Of a DNA stretch of 30,266 nucleotides, positions 14,378 through 28,757 are shown in pieces (position 1 is the first letter of the stretch; each line of letters starts with the position of its first letter). The notes under the pieces are model-generated. The model was not told the origin of the DNA, did not search any database, and worked only from the letters and a program-made list of their open reading frames with translations. Made by a program: the position numbers and the translations under genes. Source of the stretch: Bacteroidales bacterium (GTDB taxonomy: Bacteria; Bacteroidota; Bacteroidia; Bacteroidales; UBA932); the NCBI GenBank assembly GCA_017527625.1, contig JAFXPV010000071.1, positions 1 through 30,266 on the forward strand. Direction: 5' to 3'.

Positions 14378-16242
14378 GATATGTGGGAGGCAGACAGGCC
14401 TTCCCGATATTGATCGAAGGATTGGAAAAACTTGAATACAGAGGTTATGACAGTGCCGGAGTGTGTATTCTGAAGCACGAATCGGCCTATGGCCGCACCG
14501 GCAATATGGAAATCATAAAGTCGGAGGGCAGGGTGAGCAAACTGAAAGCACTGGCCGCCGGGCAGGACACCAGCGGCAGCTGCGGCATAGCCCACACCCG
14601 CTGGGCGACCCACGGCGATCCCTGTACGGCCAACGCCCATCCCCACGTGTCTATGAGCGGCAACCTCGCTATAGTGCACAACGGCATCATAGAGAATTAC
14701 CAGGTCATCAAGAACCAGCTGCTGGAGCGCGGCTATGTCTTCACGAGCGACACGGACACGGAAGTGCTGGTCCAGCTGGTTGATTACTATTACAAATCCA
14801 ACGGCCACGTACTGGTTGAAGCCGTCCGCAGTGCGCTGGGACGCTGCTACGGAGCATATGCAATAGCTGTGACCGAACGCGAGGACCCAGACCATATAGT
14901 AGCGGCCCGCAAGGCAAGTCCTCTCGCAATAGGCATCGGCAGGGACGAGGAAGAATATTTCATCGCCAGCGACGCAACCCCGATGATAGAATACACCCAT
15001 AAGGTTGTCTATCTGGATGACGGCCAGATTGCAGATATCCGCCCCGGCCAGGATATAGTCCTTACCGACCTTGGCGGCTCCAAGGCGGATGTCACCGTCC
15101 ACGAGGTGGATGTAGACATTTCGATGCTCAGCAAAGGCGGTTTCCCGCATTTTATGCTGAAGGAGATTTTTGAGCAGCCTGACTGCCTGCGTGACTGTAT
15201 GCGGGGACGGGTAATACTCGGAGACAGGGTAGAAGACAACCGAATCGTGCTCTCCTCTTTGAACCAGTGCCACGACAGGCTGGTCAACGCCAAGAACATA
15301 ATCATTGTCGCTTGTGGCACCAGCTGGCACGCAGGCCTCATAGGAAAACAGCTCATCGAGCAGCTCTGCCGCCGCCGCGTAGAAGTAGAATATGCTTCTG
15401 AATTCCGCTACCGCAATCCTGTGATAGAACCTGAGGACGTGGTCATCGCCATCAGCCAGAGCGGCGAGACGGCGGATACCCTTGCAGCTATAGAACTGGC
15501 CAAGCAGGCCGGAGCACTGGTGTTCGGCATAGTGAATGTCGTGGGCAGCAGCATCGCCCGTGAATCAGATACCGGAATATATATCCACGTAGGTCCCGAG
15601 CTGGGAGTCGCCTCTACCAAGGCCTTCACCGGCCAGGTGGCCGTGCTTGTGATGCTGGCTTTGGCCCTCGGTCTGGAACTCGGCACCCTCGACAAGAAGG
15701 AATACTGCAGGACTATCAGCGAGCTGGCGGCTATTCCGGACAAGATGAAAAAGACCCTAGAGGCCAACGAGCGCATCAAGGATCTTTCCAAGATTTATAC
15801 CTATGCCAGCAATTTCCTCTATCTGGGCCGCGGTTACAATTATCCTGTAGCCCTTGAAGGAGCTTTGAAACTCAAGGAGATAAGCTATATACACGCCGAA
15901 GGCTATCCTGCAGCCGAGATGAAGCACGGACCCATAGCCCTTGTGGATGCCGATATGCCGATAGTTTTCCTTGCCACCCATCACCAGCTGTATCAGAAAA
16001 TCATCAGCAATATGAGGGAAGTGCAGGCGCGCAACGGGCGTATCCTGGCCATAGTGACCGAAGGTGACGAGGAGGTCAGGACCATAGCCCGCGACACCGT
16101 CGAAGTGCCGCCCACCCTGGCGCTGCTGGCCCCTCTGCTCAGCGTGCTGCCGTTGCAGATGCTGGCCTACCACATAGCTGTGCTGAAAGGCCTGGATGTA
16201 GATATGCCCCGCAATCTGGCAAAAAGTGTGACTGTTGAATAG
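14362..16242 (+). CDS. glmS: Glutamine-fructose-6-phosphate aminotransferase (isomerizing)
   Basis: A 626-residue enzyme that makes glucosamine-6-phosphate for peptidoglycan and lipid A. Cys2 (MCGIVGYVGG) is the nucleophile of the N-terminal glutaminase domain (about 1-230). Two SIS sugar-isomerase domains follow (about 300-440 and 475-610). The C-terminal tail LAKSVTVE carries Lys621, equivalent to the substrate-binding lysine of E. coli GlmS. The start codon lies inside the last codons of purF (16-nt overlap), so translation is probably by re-initiation. There is no room for a glmS ribozyme upstream. It is slightly longer than the E. coli enzyme. Confidence 0.96.
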   Translation: MCGIVGYVGGRQAFPILIEGLEKLEYRGYDSAGVCILKHESAYGRTGNMEIIKSEGRVSKLKALAAGQDTSGSCGIAHTRWATHGDPCTANAHPHVSMSGNLAIVHNGIIENYQVIKNQLLERGYVFTSDTDTEVLVQLVDYYYKSNGHVLVEAVRSALGRCYGAYAIAVTEREDPDHIVAARKASPLAIGIGRDEEEYFIASDATPMIEYTHKVVYLDDGQIADIRPGQDIVLTDLGGSKADVTVHEVDVDISMLSKGGFPHFMLKEIFEQPDCLRDCMRGRVILGDRVEDNRIVLSSLNQCHDRLVNAKNIIIVACGTSWHAGLIGKQLIEQLCRRRVEVEYASEFRYRNPVIEPEDVVIAISQSGETADTLAAIELAKQAGALVFGIVNVVGSSIARESDTGIYIHVGPELGVASTKAFTGQVAVLVMLALALGLELGTLDKKEYCRTISELAAIPDKMKKTLEANERIKDLSKIYTYASNFLYLGRGYNYPVALEGALKLKEISYIHAEGYPAAEMKHGPIALVDADMPIVFLATHHQLYQKIISNMREVQARNGRILAIVTEGDEEVRTIARDTVEVPPTLALLAPLLSVLPLQMLAYHIAVLKGLDVDMPRNLAKSVTVE

Positions 16243-16251
16243 ACCCCAGAG

Positions 16252-17342
16252 ATGAGATACTCGGAATTCAAGACTTGCAGGCTGGAATTGGAAAACGGAA
16301 TGGTGTTTCCCAGTTACGCTTTCGGAGCTATGGCGTCCGCACGGGGAGAGACAGTCTTCTCAACGGCTATGGTGGGCTATCCGGAGACGCTGACAGACCC
16401 GTCTTTCGAAGGCCAGATGCTGTGCGTGACATATCCCCTTATAGGTAATTACGGAGTCCCTGCCGTTCATCCCGATGCTGACGGACTTCAGTCGTCTTTC
16501 GAATCCGAAAGGATACACGTCCGCGCCCTTATCGTATCCGACCTTTCTTTCGACTACAGCCACTGGAGTGCTGCTCTCAGTCTTGACCAATGGCTCTGGG
16601 ACCAGGGCATACCTGGAATCTGGGGTGTCGACACGCGTCGCCTGACACAGGTTCTGCGCGAGAACGGGTCGATGCTTGGCCGTCTGGTGCCGGAAAATGA
16701 AGCGGCGCCGGATTTCGAAGATCCGAACGCCACAAACCTCGTTGCTGCGGCATCGTGCAGCCACGTCATCCGTTATCGCGAAGGTGCGGGCAAAAAGGTG
16801 GTTCTGGTAGATTGCGGAGTAAAGCACAACATAATCCGCTGCCTTCTGAAAACCGGCGTTGAGGTAGTCAGAGTGCCGTGGGATTATGATTTCAATGCGG
16901 ACAGGACTATGAACGGCTATGACGGACTGTTCATTTCGAACGGGCCCGGCAATCCCGACCTTTGCGGCATCACAGTGGAGCATATCCGTCAGGCGATGGA
17001 AAGCGGCAGGCCTGTTTTCGGCATCTGTATGGGAAACCAGTTGCTGGCCAAGGCGGCCGGAGCAAAGACATACAAACTGAGATATGGACATCGCGGGCAC
17101 AACCAGCCCGTAAGAATGGTCGGCAGTGATCATTGTTTCATCACTTCCCAGAATCACGGTTATGCTGTCGATGAAAAAACGCTTCCTGCTGAATGGGAAC
17201 CATATTTTATCAACCTGAACGACGCCACCAACGAAGGTATCCGGCACTGCAGCAAGCCCTTCTTTTCCGTCCAGTTCCATCCGGAGGCCTCCAGCGGCCC
17301 TCTTGACACAATGTATCTGTTCAACCGTTTTGTGTCGATGCT

Positions 17343-17346
<4 letters not shown>
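16252..17346 (+). CDS. carA: Carbamoyl phosphate synthetase, small (glutaminase) subunit
   Basis: A 364-residue subunit that hydrolyses glutamine and channels ammonia to CarB for carbamoyl phosphate, a precursor of pyrimidines and arginine. The N-terminal CPSase_sm domain spans about 1-140. The C-terminal class I glutaminase domain has Cys259 in FGICMGNQLL and the histidine and glutamate in QFHPEAS near residue 345. SQNHGYAVDEKTLP near 302-315 is also typical. It starts 9 nt after glmS and overlaps carB by 4 nt (ATGA), giving the usual coupled carAB pair. Confidence 0.95.
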
Positions 17347-22194
<4,848 letters not shown>

Positions 22195-22223
22195 GAACAG
22201 AGGCCTGGAGTCGCACACCGCGG

Positions 22224-22640
22224 CTACATATAGAAAGGAACCATAAGGTGGTCATAGGGAGTTTCCTTGGCTATGCGGCCGCCGTGGACGGCTATGCATT
22301 CCACCACGGCATTTACTGCAACCTTGCCGTCCGACCCCCTTATTATATCCTCGAAGACAATATAGCGAACCCCTTCGCGCTTGAGATTCACGCACACGTC
22401 GAACTCTTCGCCTCCCCTGAGCGGGGTCTTGAAACGCATCTCTATGCGCGATACCATAAACAGCCAGTCGTTGGCCGTGCATTCCCGGTACTCGATGCCT
22501 ATCGATCTCAGGAATTCATTACGGCCGCATTCGAGATAATGCTGGTAATTGGCATTGTTCACGACACCTTCAATGTCGCATTCATAGTCGCGGACCTTGA
22601 GCCGGAGCTTGTAGACGTACTCTCGTGTATTCTCATTCAT
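22224..22640 (-). CDS. Acyl-CoA thioesterase, 4HBT hotdog family
   Basis: A 138-residue protein of the single hotdog-fold 4-hydroxybenzoyl-CoA/acyl-CoA thioesterase family, of normal length. KVRDYECDIEGVVNNANYQHY near residues 13-33 contains the family's Asp and Asn-Tyr pattern around the catalytic aspartate. Substrate cannot be predicted. The start at 22640 (MNENTREY) gives the usual N-terminus; an earlier ATG at 22667 would add nine residues and falls in what is probably the promoter. It is convergent with pyrG and divergent from the phosphatase gene. A plus-strand frame over the same region is not convincing. Confidence 0.85.
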   Translation of the reverse strand: MNENTREYVYKLRLKVRDYECDIEGVVNNANYQHYLECGRNEFLRSIGIEYRECTANDWLFMVSRIEMRFKTPLRGGEEFDVCVNLKREGVRYIVFEDIIRGSDGKVAVNAVVECIAVHGGRIAKETPYDHLMVPFYM

Positions 22641-22675
22641 AGGGGCGAATTTACATAGTTTTTCCAACAGATTCT

Positions 22676-22683
22676 TATCTTTG
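22676..22683 (+). promoter_or_regulatory. -7 box of the phosphatase-mgsA-guaA unit
   Basis: TATCTTTG matches the Bacteroidetes -7 consensus exactly and is the same octamer as in the dapF promoter. It is 32 nt upstream of the phosphatase start codon. The -33 region is T-rich but has no clear TTTG. Confidence 0.55.
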
Positions 22684-22715
22684 CGGCTGAAACTAAACCA
22701 TACCGGAATACTATT

Positions 22716-24008
22716 ATGAAACGCTTTTTCTCTCTCATCGCCACTCTGACAGTCGTTGTATTTCTGTCTTCAGCGGCTTCAGATCCCTATAGCAACGCGC
22801 TCAAGGCTGACCCCTACAATGCAGCCGGCAACTATCATCCCTATCCTGTGCCCAAATATTCCGACACAAAGGCTCCCAAAGGCTATACTCCGTTCTATGT
22901 AAGCCACTATGGACGCCACGGAAGCCGTTATCTCATCGGTGCCACCCGCTATACCCACTCCACCGAGATGATGGACAAGCTGCACGAAGAAGGCCTGCTG
23001 ACCGCCGAGGGAGAAGCACTGCGCAGAGACCTTATGGCAATGAAGGAAGCTCACGCCGGGCAGGACGGTATCCTCACACAGGTGGGAAGCCGGGAACACC
23101 AGGGTATCAGCAGCCGTCTTTACAAAAGAGCGAAGAAAGTGTTCCAGCAGAAGAAGCGCAGGGACGTGCTTGTGGTTTCCACTCCGGTGCACCGCGTGCT
23201 TCAGAGCGCCTTCAACTTCACCGGCACGCTGAAAGGCCTTGAGCCGGACCTCAGGTTCCAGCTTTACAGCGGTGACAAATACAAAGACTATCTGGCCCGC
23301 TCGGTGCCCGACTCTGTCAAGAACCCGCTTGAGGAGAAAAGCAACGCCGTTCTGGAGCAGATGCGTGACGAGTTGCTCTCCGGTTCCAAAGTCGGCAACA
23401 AGATATTCAAGAACACCCGCAGAGTCCAGCAGGTGCTGGGAGAAGAGCCTCTGGCCAAGTTTATGTACACACTGCTTGAAGAAAGCTCAATCGCCAAATG
23501 CCTCGACATCGATGTCGACCCGTTCTCTCATTTCACTGACGAAGAGATAATGGCTTTCGGCAAGATCTACAACGCACGCACTATGTATGCCTTCCACAGA
23601 AGCAAGGAGTGCGGCAACCCCAACAACACCATCACCGGCGTTCCGCTGCTTCTCGATTTCATCAAGAAGGCCGACGAGGCCCTGCAGCCGAACAGCACCA
23701 AATGTGCGGACCTGCGCTTCGGGCACGACTCCGGCATCGGCCCGCTGCTCGGAACCATCGGTGTCGAAGGATATGACACCACTCCCTCCCTCAGGGATGC
23801 CTATGCAGAATGGCCTGCATACGAATACATCCCGATGGGCAGCAACCTCCAGATGATATTTTACAAGAACCGTCAGGGTGACGTCATCGTCAAGATGCTC
23901 CGCAACGAGAAGGAGACCGTAATCCCCGGCCTCCCCACTTTTGACGGACCTTATTATAAATGGAAAGACCTCAGGGAATATCTCGCTGACCGCTGTGGTC
24001 TCGATTAA
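22716..24008 (+). CDS. Secreted histidine-type (acid) phosphatase
   Basis: A 430-residue protein with a Sec-type signal peptide (residues 1 to about 21, hydrophobic core LIATLTVVVFL). It is a branch-2 histidine phosphatase: the phosphohistidine motif RHGSR is at 67-71 and the proton-donor motif His337-Asp338 lies in FGHDSG. The family includes acid phosphatases, phytases and the multiple inositol polyphosphate phosphatases known from gut Bacteroides. The HD rather than HAE proton donor leans toward the acid phosphatase/phytase side, but the substrate is uncertain. It would act in the periplasm or outside the cell. It precedes mgsA by 16 nt in a likely operon with guaA. Confidence 0.85.
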   Translation: MKRFFSLIATLTVVVFLSSAASDPYSNALKADPYNAAGNYHPYPVPKYSDTKAPKGYTPFYVSHYGRHGSRYLIGATRYTHSTEMMDKLHEEGLLTAEGEALRRDLMAMKEAHAGQDGILTQVGSREHQGISSRLYKRAKKVFQQKKRRDVLVVSTPVHRVLQSAFNFTGTLKGLEPDLRFQLYSGDKYKDYLARSVPDSVKNPLEEKSNAVLEQMRDELLSGSKVGNKIFKNTRRVQQVLGEEPLAKFMYTLLEESSIAKCLDIDVDPFSHFTDEEIMAFGKIYNARTMYAFHRSKECGNPNNTITGVPLLLDFIKKADEALQPNSTKCADLRFGHDSGIGPLLGTIGVEGYDTTPSLRDAYAEWPAYEYIPMGSNLQMIFYKNRQGDVIVKMLRNEKETVIPGLPTFDGPYYKWKDLREYLADRCGLD

Positions 24009-24024
24009 ACAAAAAAGAAAACAG

Positions 24025-24483
24025 ATGATTAAAACTATAGGATTTGTAGCCCACGACTCCCGCAAGGAGGAGTTGATTGACTGGGTCAAGTATAACGCTG
24101 AAACCATCAAGCACTGCACTCTGTACTGCACAGGCACTACAGGAAGGCTGATAAAGGAGGCCCTGGCCGCCAAACTTGGCGACGAGTGCCCGCAAGTGAA
24201 CGCCCTGCTCAGCGGCCCGTTGGGCGGCGATGCGGAGGTCGGTGCAATGATCGCCGAAGGCAAGCTGGATATGCTGGTTTTCTTCTGCGACAACCTCATC
24301 GTACAGGGACACCAGAACGACGTGCTCGGCCTGAGCAGGCTGGCCTCTCTCTATAACATCCCTTACGCCACGAACCGCACCTCGGCGGACTTCATCATCT
24401 CGTCTCCGCTCTTCACCGATGAAGAATATTCGAGGATGATTCCGAGCTGCATCGAGACATACAAGAACCGCAAACTCAAATAA
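24025..24483 (+). CDS. mgsA: Methylglyoxal synthase
   Basis: A 152-residue enzyme, the same length as in E. coli, converting dihydroxyacetone phosphate to methylglyoxal and phosphate. All the usual active-site residues are visible: His10 (VAHDSRK), the TGTTG phosphate loop near 36-40, Gly64, the catalytic Asp69 ([10 protein letters not shown]), Asp89, His96 and Asp99. The start at 24025 ([11 protein letters not shown]) follows the family; an earlier in-frame ATG at 23941 lies inside the phosphatase gene. It provides a bypass of lower glycolysis when sugar phosphates build up. It sits between the phosphatase and guaA, 17 nt before guaA. Confidence 0.94.
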   Translation: MIKTIGFVAHDSRKEELIDWVKYNAETIKHCTLYCTGTTGRLIKEALAAKLGDECPQVNALLSGPLGGDAEVGAMIAEGKLDMLVFFCDNLIVQGHQNDVLGLSRLASLYNIPYATNRTSADFIISSPLFTDEEYSRMIPSCIETYKNRKLK

Positions 24484-24500
24484 ACCGCACAATTTTCCCA

Positions 24501-26027
24501 ATGGACACAATCATCATCCTTGACTTCGGTTCCCAATACACTCAGTTGATCGCACGCAAAGTCAGGGAACTGGACACCTATTGTGAAATCCATCCCTACA
24601 ACAAGCTTCCCGAACTCACACCGGACGTCAAGGGTGTGATTTTCTCAGGCAGTCCCTACTCCTGCAATGCGGCCGACGCTCCCGTGCCGGACCTCTCCGC
24701 AGTGAAAGGCAGGCTTCCGCTGCTTGCCATCTGCTACGGAGCCCAGTATCTTGCGAAGTGGGGCGGCGGAAAAGTCCAGCAGTCGAAAATCCGGGAATAC
24801 GGTCGTGCCAACCTTCAGTTCATAGACCGCGACTGCCCGCTGATGCGCGGAGTGAGCGACCGCTCCCAGGTCTGGATGAGCCACGGAGATACCATCGAGT
24901 CGATTCCTGACAACTATCGCTGCATCTGTTCGACCGACAATGTGAGGTATGCCGGCTTCAAGATTGACGGCGAAGACACATACGCCATCCGGTTCCATCC
25001 CGAAGTCCACCATTCGGTGGACGGCCTTGCCATCCTGCGCAATTTCGTGGTAGACATCTGCGGCTGCGACCAGGGCTGGACGGCGGCCTCGTTCGTTGAC
25101 ACCACCGTCAGGGAACTGAGAGAGAAGCTTGGCGACGACAAGGTCATACTCGGCCTGTCCGGCGGCGTGGATTCGTCTGTTGCCGCAATGCTGCTCCACA
25201 GGGCCATCGGCAGCAACCTGCACTGCATCTTCGTGGACAATGGCCTGCTGCGTAAGAACGAGTTCGCTTCCGTGCTGGAGTCGTATCACGATATGGGGTT
25301 GAATGTGAAGGGGGTGGACGCCAAGGAACGCTTCTACAAGGTGCTGGCGGGCATCAGCGACCCGGAAGCCAAGCGCAAGGCCATCGGCAAGACATTCATA
25401 GAGGTCTTCGACGCCGAAGCGGCGCTTGTCAAGGACGCCAAATGGCTCGCCCAGGGCACAATCTATCCCGACGTTATAGAATCTTCTTCGGTCAAGGGTC
25501 CGAGCGTCACCATAAAGTCGCACCACAATGTCGGTGGACTGCCGGCATATATGCAGCTGAAGCTAGTCGAGCCGCTGCGCCTGCTCTTCAAGGATGAGGT
25601 GCGCAAGGTGGGCCGCCAGCTGCAGATGCGGCAGGAGCTGCTGGGAAGGCATCCTTTCCCCGGCCCCGGCCTGGCCATCCGCATCCTGTCGGATGTCACT
25701 CCGGATAAAGTCCGCATACTGCAGGAAGTCGACGACATATTCATCCGCGGCCTGCGCGACAACAATCTCTACGACAAGGTATGGCAGGCCGGCGCAATGC
25801 TGCTGCCGGTGCGTTCAGTCGGTGTGATGGGTGACGAGAGGACCTATGAGAGTGTAGTGTCGCTGCGCGCAGTGGAGTCGGTGGACGGTATGACGGCCGA
25901 CTGGGCCCACCTTCCATACGACTTCCTGGCCAAGATTTCCAACGAAATCATCAACCGCGTCAAAGGCGTCAACCGCGTAGTTTACGACATCAGCTCCAAA
26001 CCCCCGGCTACTATCGAGTGGGAGTAA
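24501..26027 (+). CDS. guaA: GMP synthase (glutamine-hydrolysing)
   Basis: A 508-residue enzyme that aminates XMP to GMP. The N-terminal class I glutaminase domain (about 1-190) has Cys78 in AICYGAQYL and the histidine and glutamate in FHPEVHHS. The ATP pyrophosphatase domain carries the PP-loop LSGGVDSS near residue 220. The C-terminal dimerisation domain ends in the family tail [16 protein letters not shown]. It is the seventh glutamine-dependent amidotransferase in the window. Its stop is 10 nt from the end of convergent clpC, and no terminator fits between them. Confidence 0.96.
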   Translation: MDTIIILDFGSQYTQLIARKVRELDTYCEIHPYNKLPELTPDVKGVIFSGSPYSCNAADAPVPDLSAVKGRLPLLAICYGAQYLAKWGGGKVQQSKIREYGRANLQFIDRDCPLMRGVSDRSQVWMSHGDTIESIPDNYRCICSTDNVRYAGFKIDGEDTYAIRFHPEVHHSVDGLAILRNFVVDICGCDQGWTAASFVDTTVRELREKLGDDKVILGLSGGVDSSVAAMLLHRAIGSNLHCIFVDNGLLRKNEFASVLESYHDMGLNVKGVDAKERFYKVLAGISDPEAKRKAIGKTFIEVFDAEAALVKDAKWLAQGTIYPDVIESSSVKGPSVTIKSHHNVGGLPAYMQLKLVEPLRLLFKDEVRKVGRQLQMRQELLGRHPFPGPGLAIRILSDVTPDKVRILQEVDDIFIRGLRDNNLYDKVWQAGAMLLPVRSVGVMGDERTYESVVSLRAVESVDGMTADWAHLPYDFLAKISNEIINRVKGVNRVVYDISSKPPATIEWE

Positions 26028-26037
26028 CGGATTCGGG

Positions 26038-28455
26038 CTAAATGCTCTCAGGACGCTGGCCGGCGATAATCATCTCTGCCAGCGGATCTTCGATATATTT
26101 CTGGATGGCGCGTTTCAACGGACGGGCTCCGTACTCGGGATCATAGCCTTGCTCGCACACCAGGCGCTTGGTCTCGGGCTTGATGGTGATGTCGTAGCCG
26201 AGGGCCTTCATCCTTCCTAGCAGTTCCTGAAGCTCGATGTCGCAGATCCTCTCGATATCTTCCTCGCTGAGAGAGTTGAAAAGGATGCGGTCGTCGATCC
26301 TGTTCAGGAATTCCGGCGTGAACTTCTTGTTCAGGGCCTTCTCGATTATCTCGTTGTTGCGCTGATTGCGGTCGGTGGCGCTGGTCTTGAAACCTATGCC
26401 GTTGCCGAAATCTTTCAGCTCGCGGCTTCCGATGTTGGAAGTCATAATGAGGATGGTATTGCGGAAGTCTATATGGCGTCCGGCACTGTCTGTCAGGCGG
26501 CCTTCGTCGAGCACCTGCAGCAGGATGTTGAAGATGTCGGGATGGGCCTTCTCAATTTCGTCGAGCAGAACTACCGAATACGGCTTGCGGCGCACTCGCT
26601 CGCTGAGCTGGCCGCCCTCGTTGTAGCCGACGTAGCCCGGAGGCGCACCGATGAGGGCGCTGACTGAGAACTTCTCCATATACTCGCTCATATCGATGCG
26701 GATGATGTTGTCGGCGCTGTCGAACATATATTCCGCAATCTTCTTGGCCAGCTGGGTCTTGCCGACTCCGGTGGGGCCGAGGAAGATGAAGGTTCCGATG
26801 GGCTTGTTGGGGTCGCGCAGGCCGGCGCGGTTGCGCTGGATTGCCCTTACCACCTTGTCTACGGCTTCGTCCTGGCCGATGATCTTCGTCTTCAGGCGCG
26901 GGGCCATCTGGATGAGCTTGTCTGTCTCGGCTTCAGAAACCTTGCTGACAGGCACGTTGGACATCATTGAGATGACGCTGGCGATGTCCTGCTCGGTGAC
27001 GACGGCTTTCTGCTGGCTGTCAGCAGGGGTCGCAAGGGTTTGCTGCTCATTCTCCAGAGCGACTTCTTCCTTGCGCAGTTCTGCTGCCTTTTTGAAATCC
27101 TCCTCGTTGGCGGCATCGCGCTTGCGCTGCCTTACCTCTTCCAGCTTGGCGTTCACGCTGTCTATCCTGGCCGATGTCTGGCTGTCCACCGTCCGGATGC
27201 TGTAGCGGGCGGCAGCTTCGTCCATCGCATCGATGGCCTTGTCGGGCTGGCTGCGGTCGGTGATGTAGCGGTTCGACAGTACGACGCAGGCATTCAGGGC
27301 TTCAGGAGTGTATTCGACATTGTGGAATGCTTCATATTTCGGTTTGAGGGTCTGCAGGATGAGCAGGGTCTGGTCGAAGTCGGTCTGGTCGACGATAACC
27401 TTCTGGAAGCGGCGCTCGAGCGCTCCGTCCTTCTCGATGATCTCGCGGTATTCGTCGAGAGTGGTGGCTCCGATGCATTGAATCTCGCCGCGGGCGAGTG
27501 CTGGCTTGAGGATATTGGCTGCATCCAATGAACCGGCAGGGCCTCCCGCACCCACGAGCGTATGGACCTCGTCGACGAAAAGAATTATGTCGCCGGCGGC
27601 CTTTACTTCGTCAAGGACAGTCTTGAGACGCTCCTCGAACTGGCCGCGGTATTTAGTGCCGGCCACTATGGCGCTCATATCCAGGCTGACGATCCTTTTG
27701 TCCTGAAGGGCCAGCGGGGCTTTCTTGTTGGCGATATCCTGGGCAAGACCCTCCACGATGGCTGATTTACCGACTCCGGGGTCTCCGATGAGCACGGGGT
27801 TGTTCTTCTTGCGGCGGCACAGGATCTGGAAGATGCGCTCCACTTCCTTTTCACGGCAGACCACAGGGTCAAGCTTGCCGCTGACAGCCTCGGCCGTGAG
27901 GTCGATGCCGTATTTGTCGAGGGTGGCCGTGCTTTTCTTCTCGTGTCTGGGGGCTGCGCCCTGCTGTGGCTTGGAGGCAGGGGCGGGCTCTGCCGCATCT
28001 TCCTTCATCTGGCTCTTTGCTGAAAGGTTGCCGGCCATCACATAATTCCTGACACTCTCGTGGGTAATGCCGTAGCGGCGCAGCACGGGAGTCACGGTGT
28101 TGTACGATTCCTTGATGATGGCGAGCAGCAGATGGGTCATCCTGGGGCTGTCAGCATTGCATTCAATGAGTTCCGTGGAAAGGTTGCGGTATACGTCTTC
28201 GATATCTTTCGAGACCTTCACGCTCGATGCCTTGTCGTAGGGAATGTACTGCTGGGTGCCGATTACGCTCTCTATCTCAGCCTTTATATTGTCGGGATTG
28301 CCCCCGAAAGTCTTTATGGTGTCTATGGCGTCGTTGTCGCCGTCACGAAGGATGCCGAGGAACAGGTGGTCGGTGGTGACGGTGTTGTTGCCGAGCCTTG
28401 CGGCTTCCTCTTTCGCGTATGATAAAATCTTCTGAAGTACCTTGGTAAAATCCAT
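26038..28455 (-). CDS. clpC: ClpC-type AAA+ ATPase, Clp protease chaperone subunit
   Basis: An 805-residue Hsp100 unfoldase. The N-terminal double Clp domain spans about 1-150. The first AAA+ module has Walker A GDPGVGKS at 224-231, and the second has GPTGVGKT at 560-567. A UVR-like coiled segment ([20 protein letters not shown]) lies between the modules, which marks ClpC rather than ClpA; the long ClpB middle domain is missing. It would feed substrates to ClpP. The promoter upstream is good. It is a single-gene unit, convergent with guaA and divergent from a tRNA gene. Confidence 0.93.
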   Translation of the reverse strand: MDFTKVLQKILSYAKEEAARLGNNTVTTDHLFLGILRDGDNDAIDTIKTFGGNPDNIKAEIESVIGTQQYIPYDKASSVKVSKDIEDVYRNLSTELIECNADSPRMTHLLLAIIKESYNTVTPVLRRYGITHESVRNYVMAGNLSAKSQMKEDAAEPAPASKPQQGAAPRHEKKSTATLDKYGIDLTAEAVSGKLDPVVCREKEVERIFQILCRRKKNNPVLIGDPGVGKSAIVEGLAQDIANKKAPLALQDKRIVSLDMSAIVAGTKYRGQFEERLKTVLDEVKAAGDIILFVDEVHTLVGAGGPAGSLDAANILKPALARGEIQCIGATTLDEYREIIEKDGALERRFQKVIVDQTDFDQTLLILQTLKPKYEAFHNVEYTPEALNACVVLSNRYITDRSQPDKAIDAMDEAAARYSIRTVDSQTSARIDSVNAKLEEVRQRKRDAANEEDFKKAAELRKEEVALENEQQTLATPADSQQKAVVTEQDIASVISMMSNVPVSKVSEAETDKLIQMAPRLKTKIIGQDEAVDKVVRAIQRNRAGLRDPNKPIGTFIFLGPTGVGKTQLAKKIAEYMFDSADNIIRIDMSEYMEKFSVSALIGAPPGYVGYNEGGQLSERVRRKPYSVVLLDEIEKAHPDIFNILLQVLDEGRLTDSAGRHIDFRNTILIMTSNIGSRELKDFGNGIGFKTSATDRNQRNNEIIEKALNKKFTPEFLNRIDDRILFNSLSEEDIERICDIELQELLGRMKALGYDITIKPETKRLVCEQGYDPEYGARPLKRAIQKYIEDPLAEMIIAGQRPESI

Positions 28456-28476
28456 TTTCTTGAAAAACTATCAGGA

Positions 28477-28509
28477 CAAATGTAACAATTTTTAATATTA
28501 CGGTTGCAA
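28477..28509 (-). promoter_or_regulatory. Promoter of clpC
   Basis: On the minus strand TACATTTG (28484-28477) is a perfect -7 box, with TTGC (28509-28506) as -33 box 21 nt upstream. It is 21 nt from the clpC start codon. The -33 box overlaps that of the divergent tRNA promoter. Confidence 0.65.
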
Positions 28510-28533
28510 CTTCGAAAAAGTTGACTACATTTG
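28504..28533 (+). promoter_or_regulatory. Promoter of the tRNA-Lys gene
   Basis: TTG at 28504-28506, 19 nt, then TACATTTG at 28526-28533, the same -7 octamer as the clpC promoter. The tRNA begins 17 nt after the -7 box. Between the two -7 boxes lies an inverted repeat CAACTT-N5-AAGTTG (28507-28523). Confidence 0.65.
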
Positions 28534-28550
28534 CAGTCCCAAACGGGTAT

Positions 28551-28623
28551 GCTTCCTTAGCTCAGTTGGTAGAGCACGACACTCTTAATGTTGGGGTCCA
28601 GGGTTCGAGACCCTGAGGGAGCA
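28551..28623 (+). tRNA. tRNA-Lys (anticodon CTT)
   Basis: A 73-nt cloverleaf. The acceptor stem is GCTTCCT with AGGGAGC (one G-T pair), the D stem GCTC/GAGC, the anticodon stem CGACA/TGTTG and the T stem CAGGG/CCCTG with loop TTCGAGA. The anticodon loop CTCTTAA gives CTT, reading the AAG lysine codon. The discriminator base is A and CCA is not encoded. It has its own promoter and is followed by an intrinsic terminator. Confidence 0.95.
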
Positions 28624-28667
28624 CAAGAAAAACAGAAGCCACCTGGCTTCTGTTGTTTTGTGCTCCC
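28617..28667. repeat. Long imperfect inverted repeat including the tRNA-Lys 3' end
   Basis: GGGAGCACAA at 28617-28626 is repeated in reverse complement as TTGTGCTCCC at 28658-28667, on either side of the terminator hairpin. With the inner stem, the arms are about 24 and 23 nt with only a small mismatch near the middle. The left arm contains the last seven bases of the tRNA. A transcript reading through could fold the tRNA acceptor 3' strand into this hairpin instead of the cloverleaf. Confidence 0.6.
28632..28659 (+). terminator. Terminator of the tRNA-Lys gene
   Basis: ACAGAAGCC, loop ACCT, GGCTTCTGT: a perfect 9-bp stem followed by TGTTTT. It lies 8 nt after the tRNA. The flanking sequence extends the inverted repeat outwards into the tRNA 3' end (see the 28617-28667 repeat). 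Confidence 0.8.
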
Positions 28668-28671
28668 AGGG

Positions 28672-28694
28672 GAGCCCTGTTTCTACGAGGGCTC
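28672..28694. repeat. GC-rich inverted repeat between tRNA-Lys and the transporter
   Basis: GAGCCCT, nine bases, AGGGCTC: a perfect 7-bp inverted repeat with further flanking G/C complementarity. It is followed by GTCGCGACGCGACG. No reading frame here is convincing. It may be a dispersed intergenic repeat, or part of a back-up terminator, but one copy cannot show this. Confidence 0.35.
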
Positions 28695-28730
28695 TGCCCC
28701 CGAACCCCTGCGTCGCGACGCGACGAAAAT

Positions 28731-28757
28731 AAAAGCCAGCCGATCCGGCTGGCTTTT
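28731..28757. terminator. Bidirectional intrinsic terminator
   Basis: AAGCCAGCCG and CGGCTGGCTT pair around a three-base loop, with AAAA-type sequence on the left and TTTTTT on the right. It can end transcription from both directions: the tRNA side on the plus strand and the transporter gene, whose stop codon is 23 nt away, on the minus strand. Confidence 0.8.

Noticed and set aside
14326..15330. Long minus-strand open frame of 334 residues over glmS
   Set aside because: It is antisense to a well-conserved glmS and has no recognisable motif or promoter.
22195..22223. Possible terminator between pyrG and the thioesterase gene
   Set aside because: No stem followed by a T-run is visible in the 29 nt available.
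23487..24299. Minus-strand open frame of 270 residues over the phosphatase and mgsA
   Set aside because: It spans two real genes on the other strand and shows no domain.
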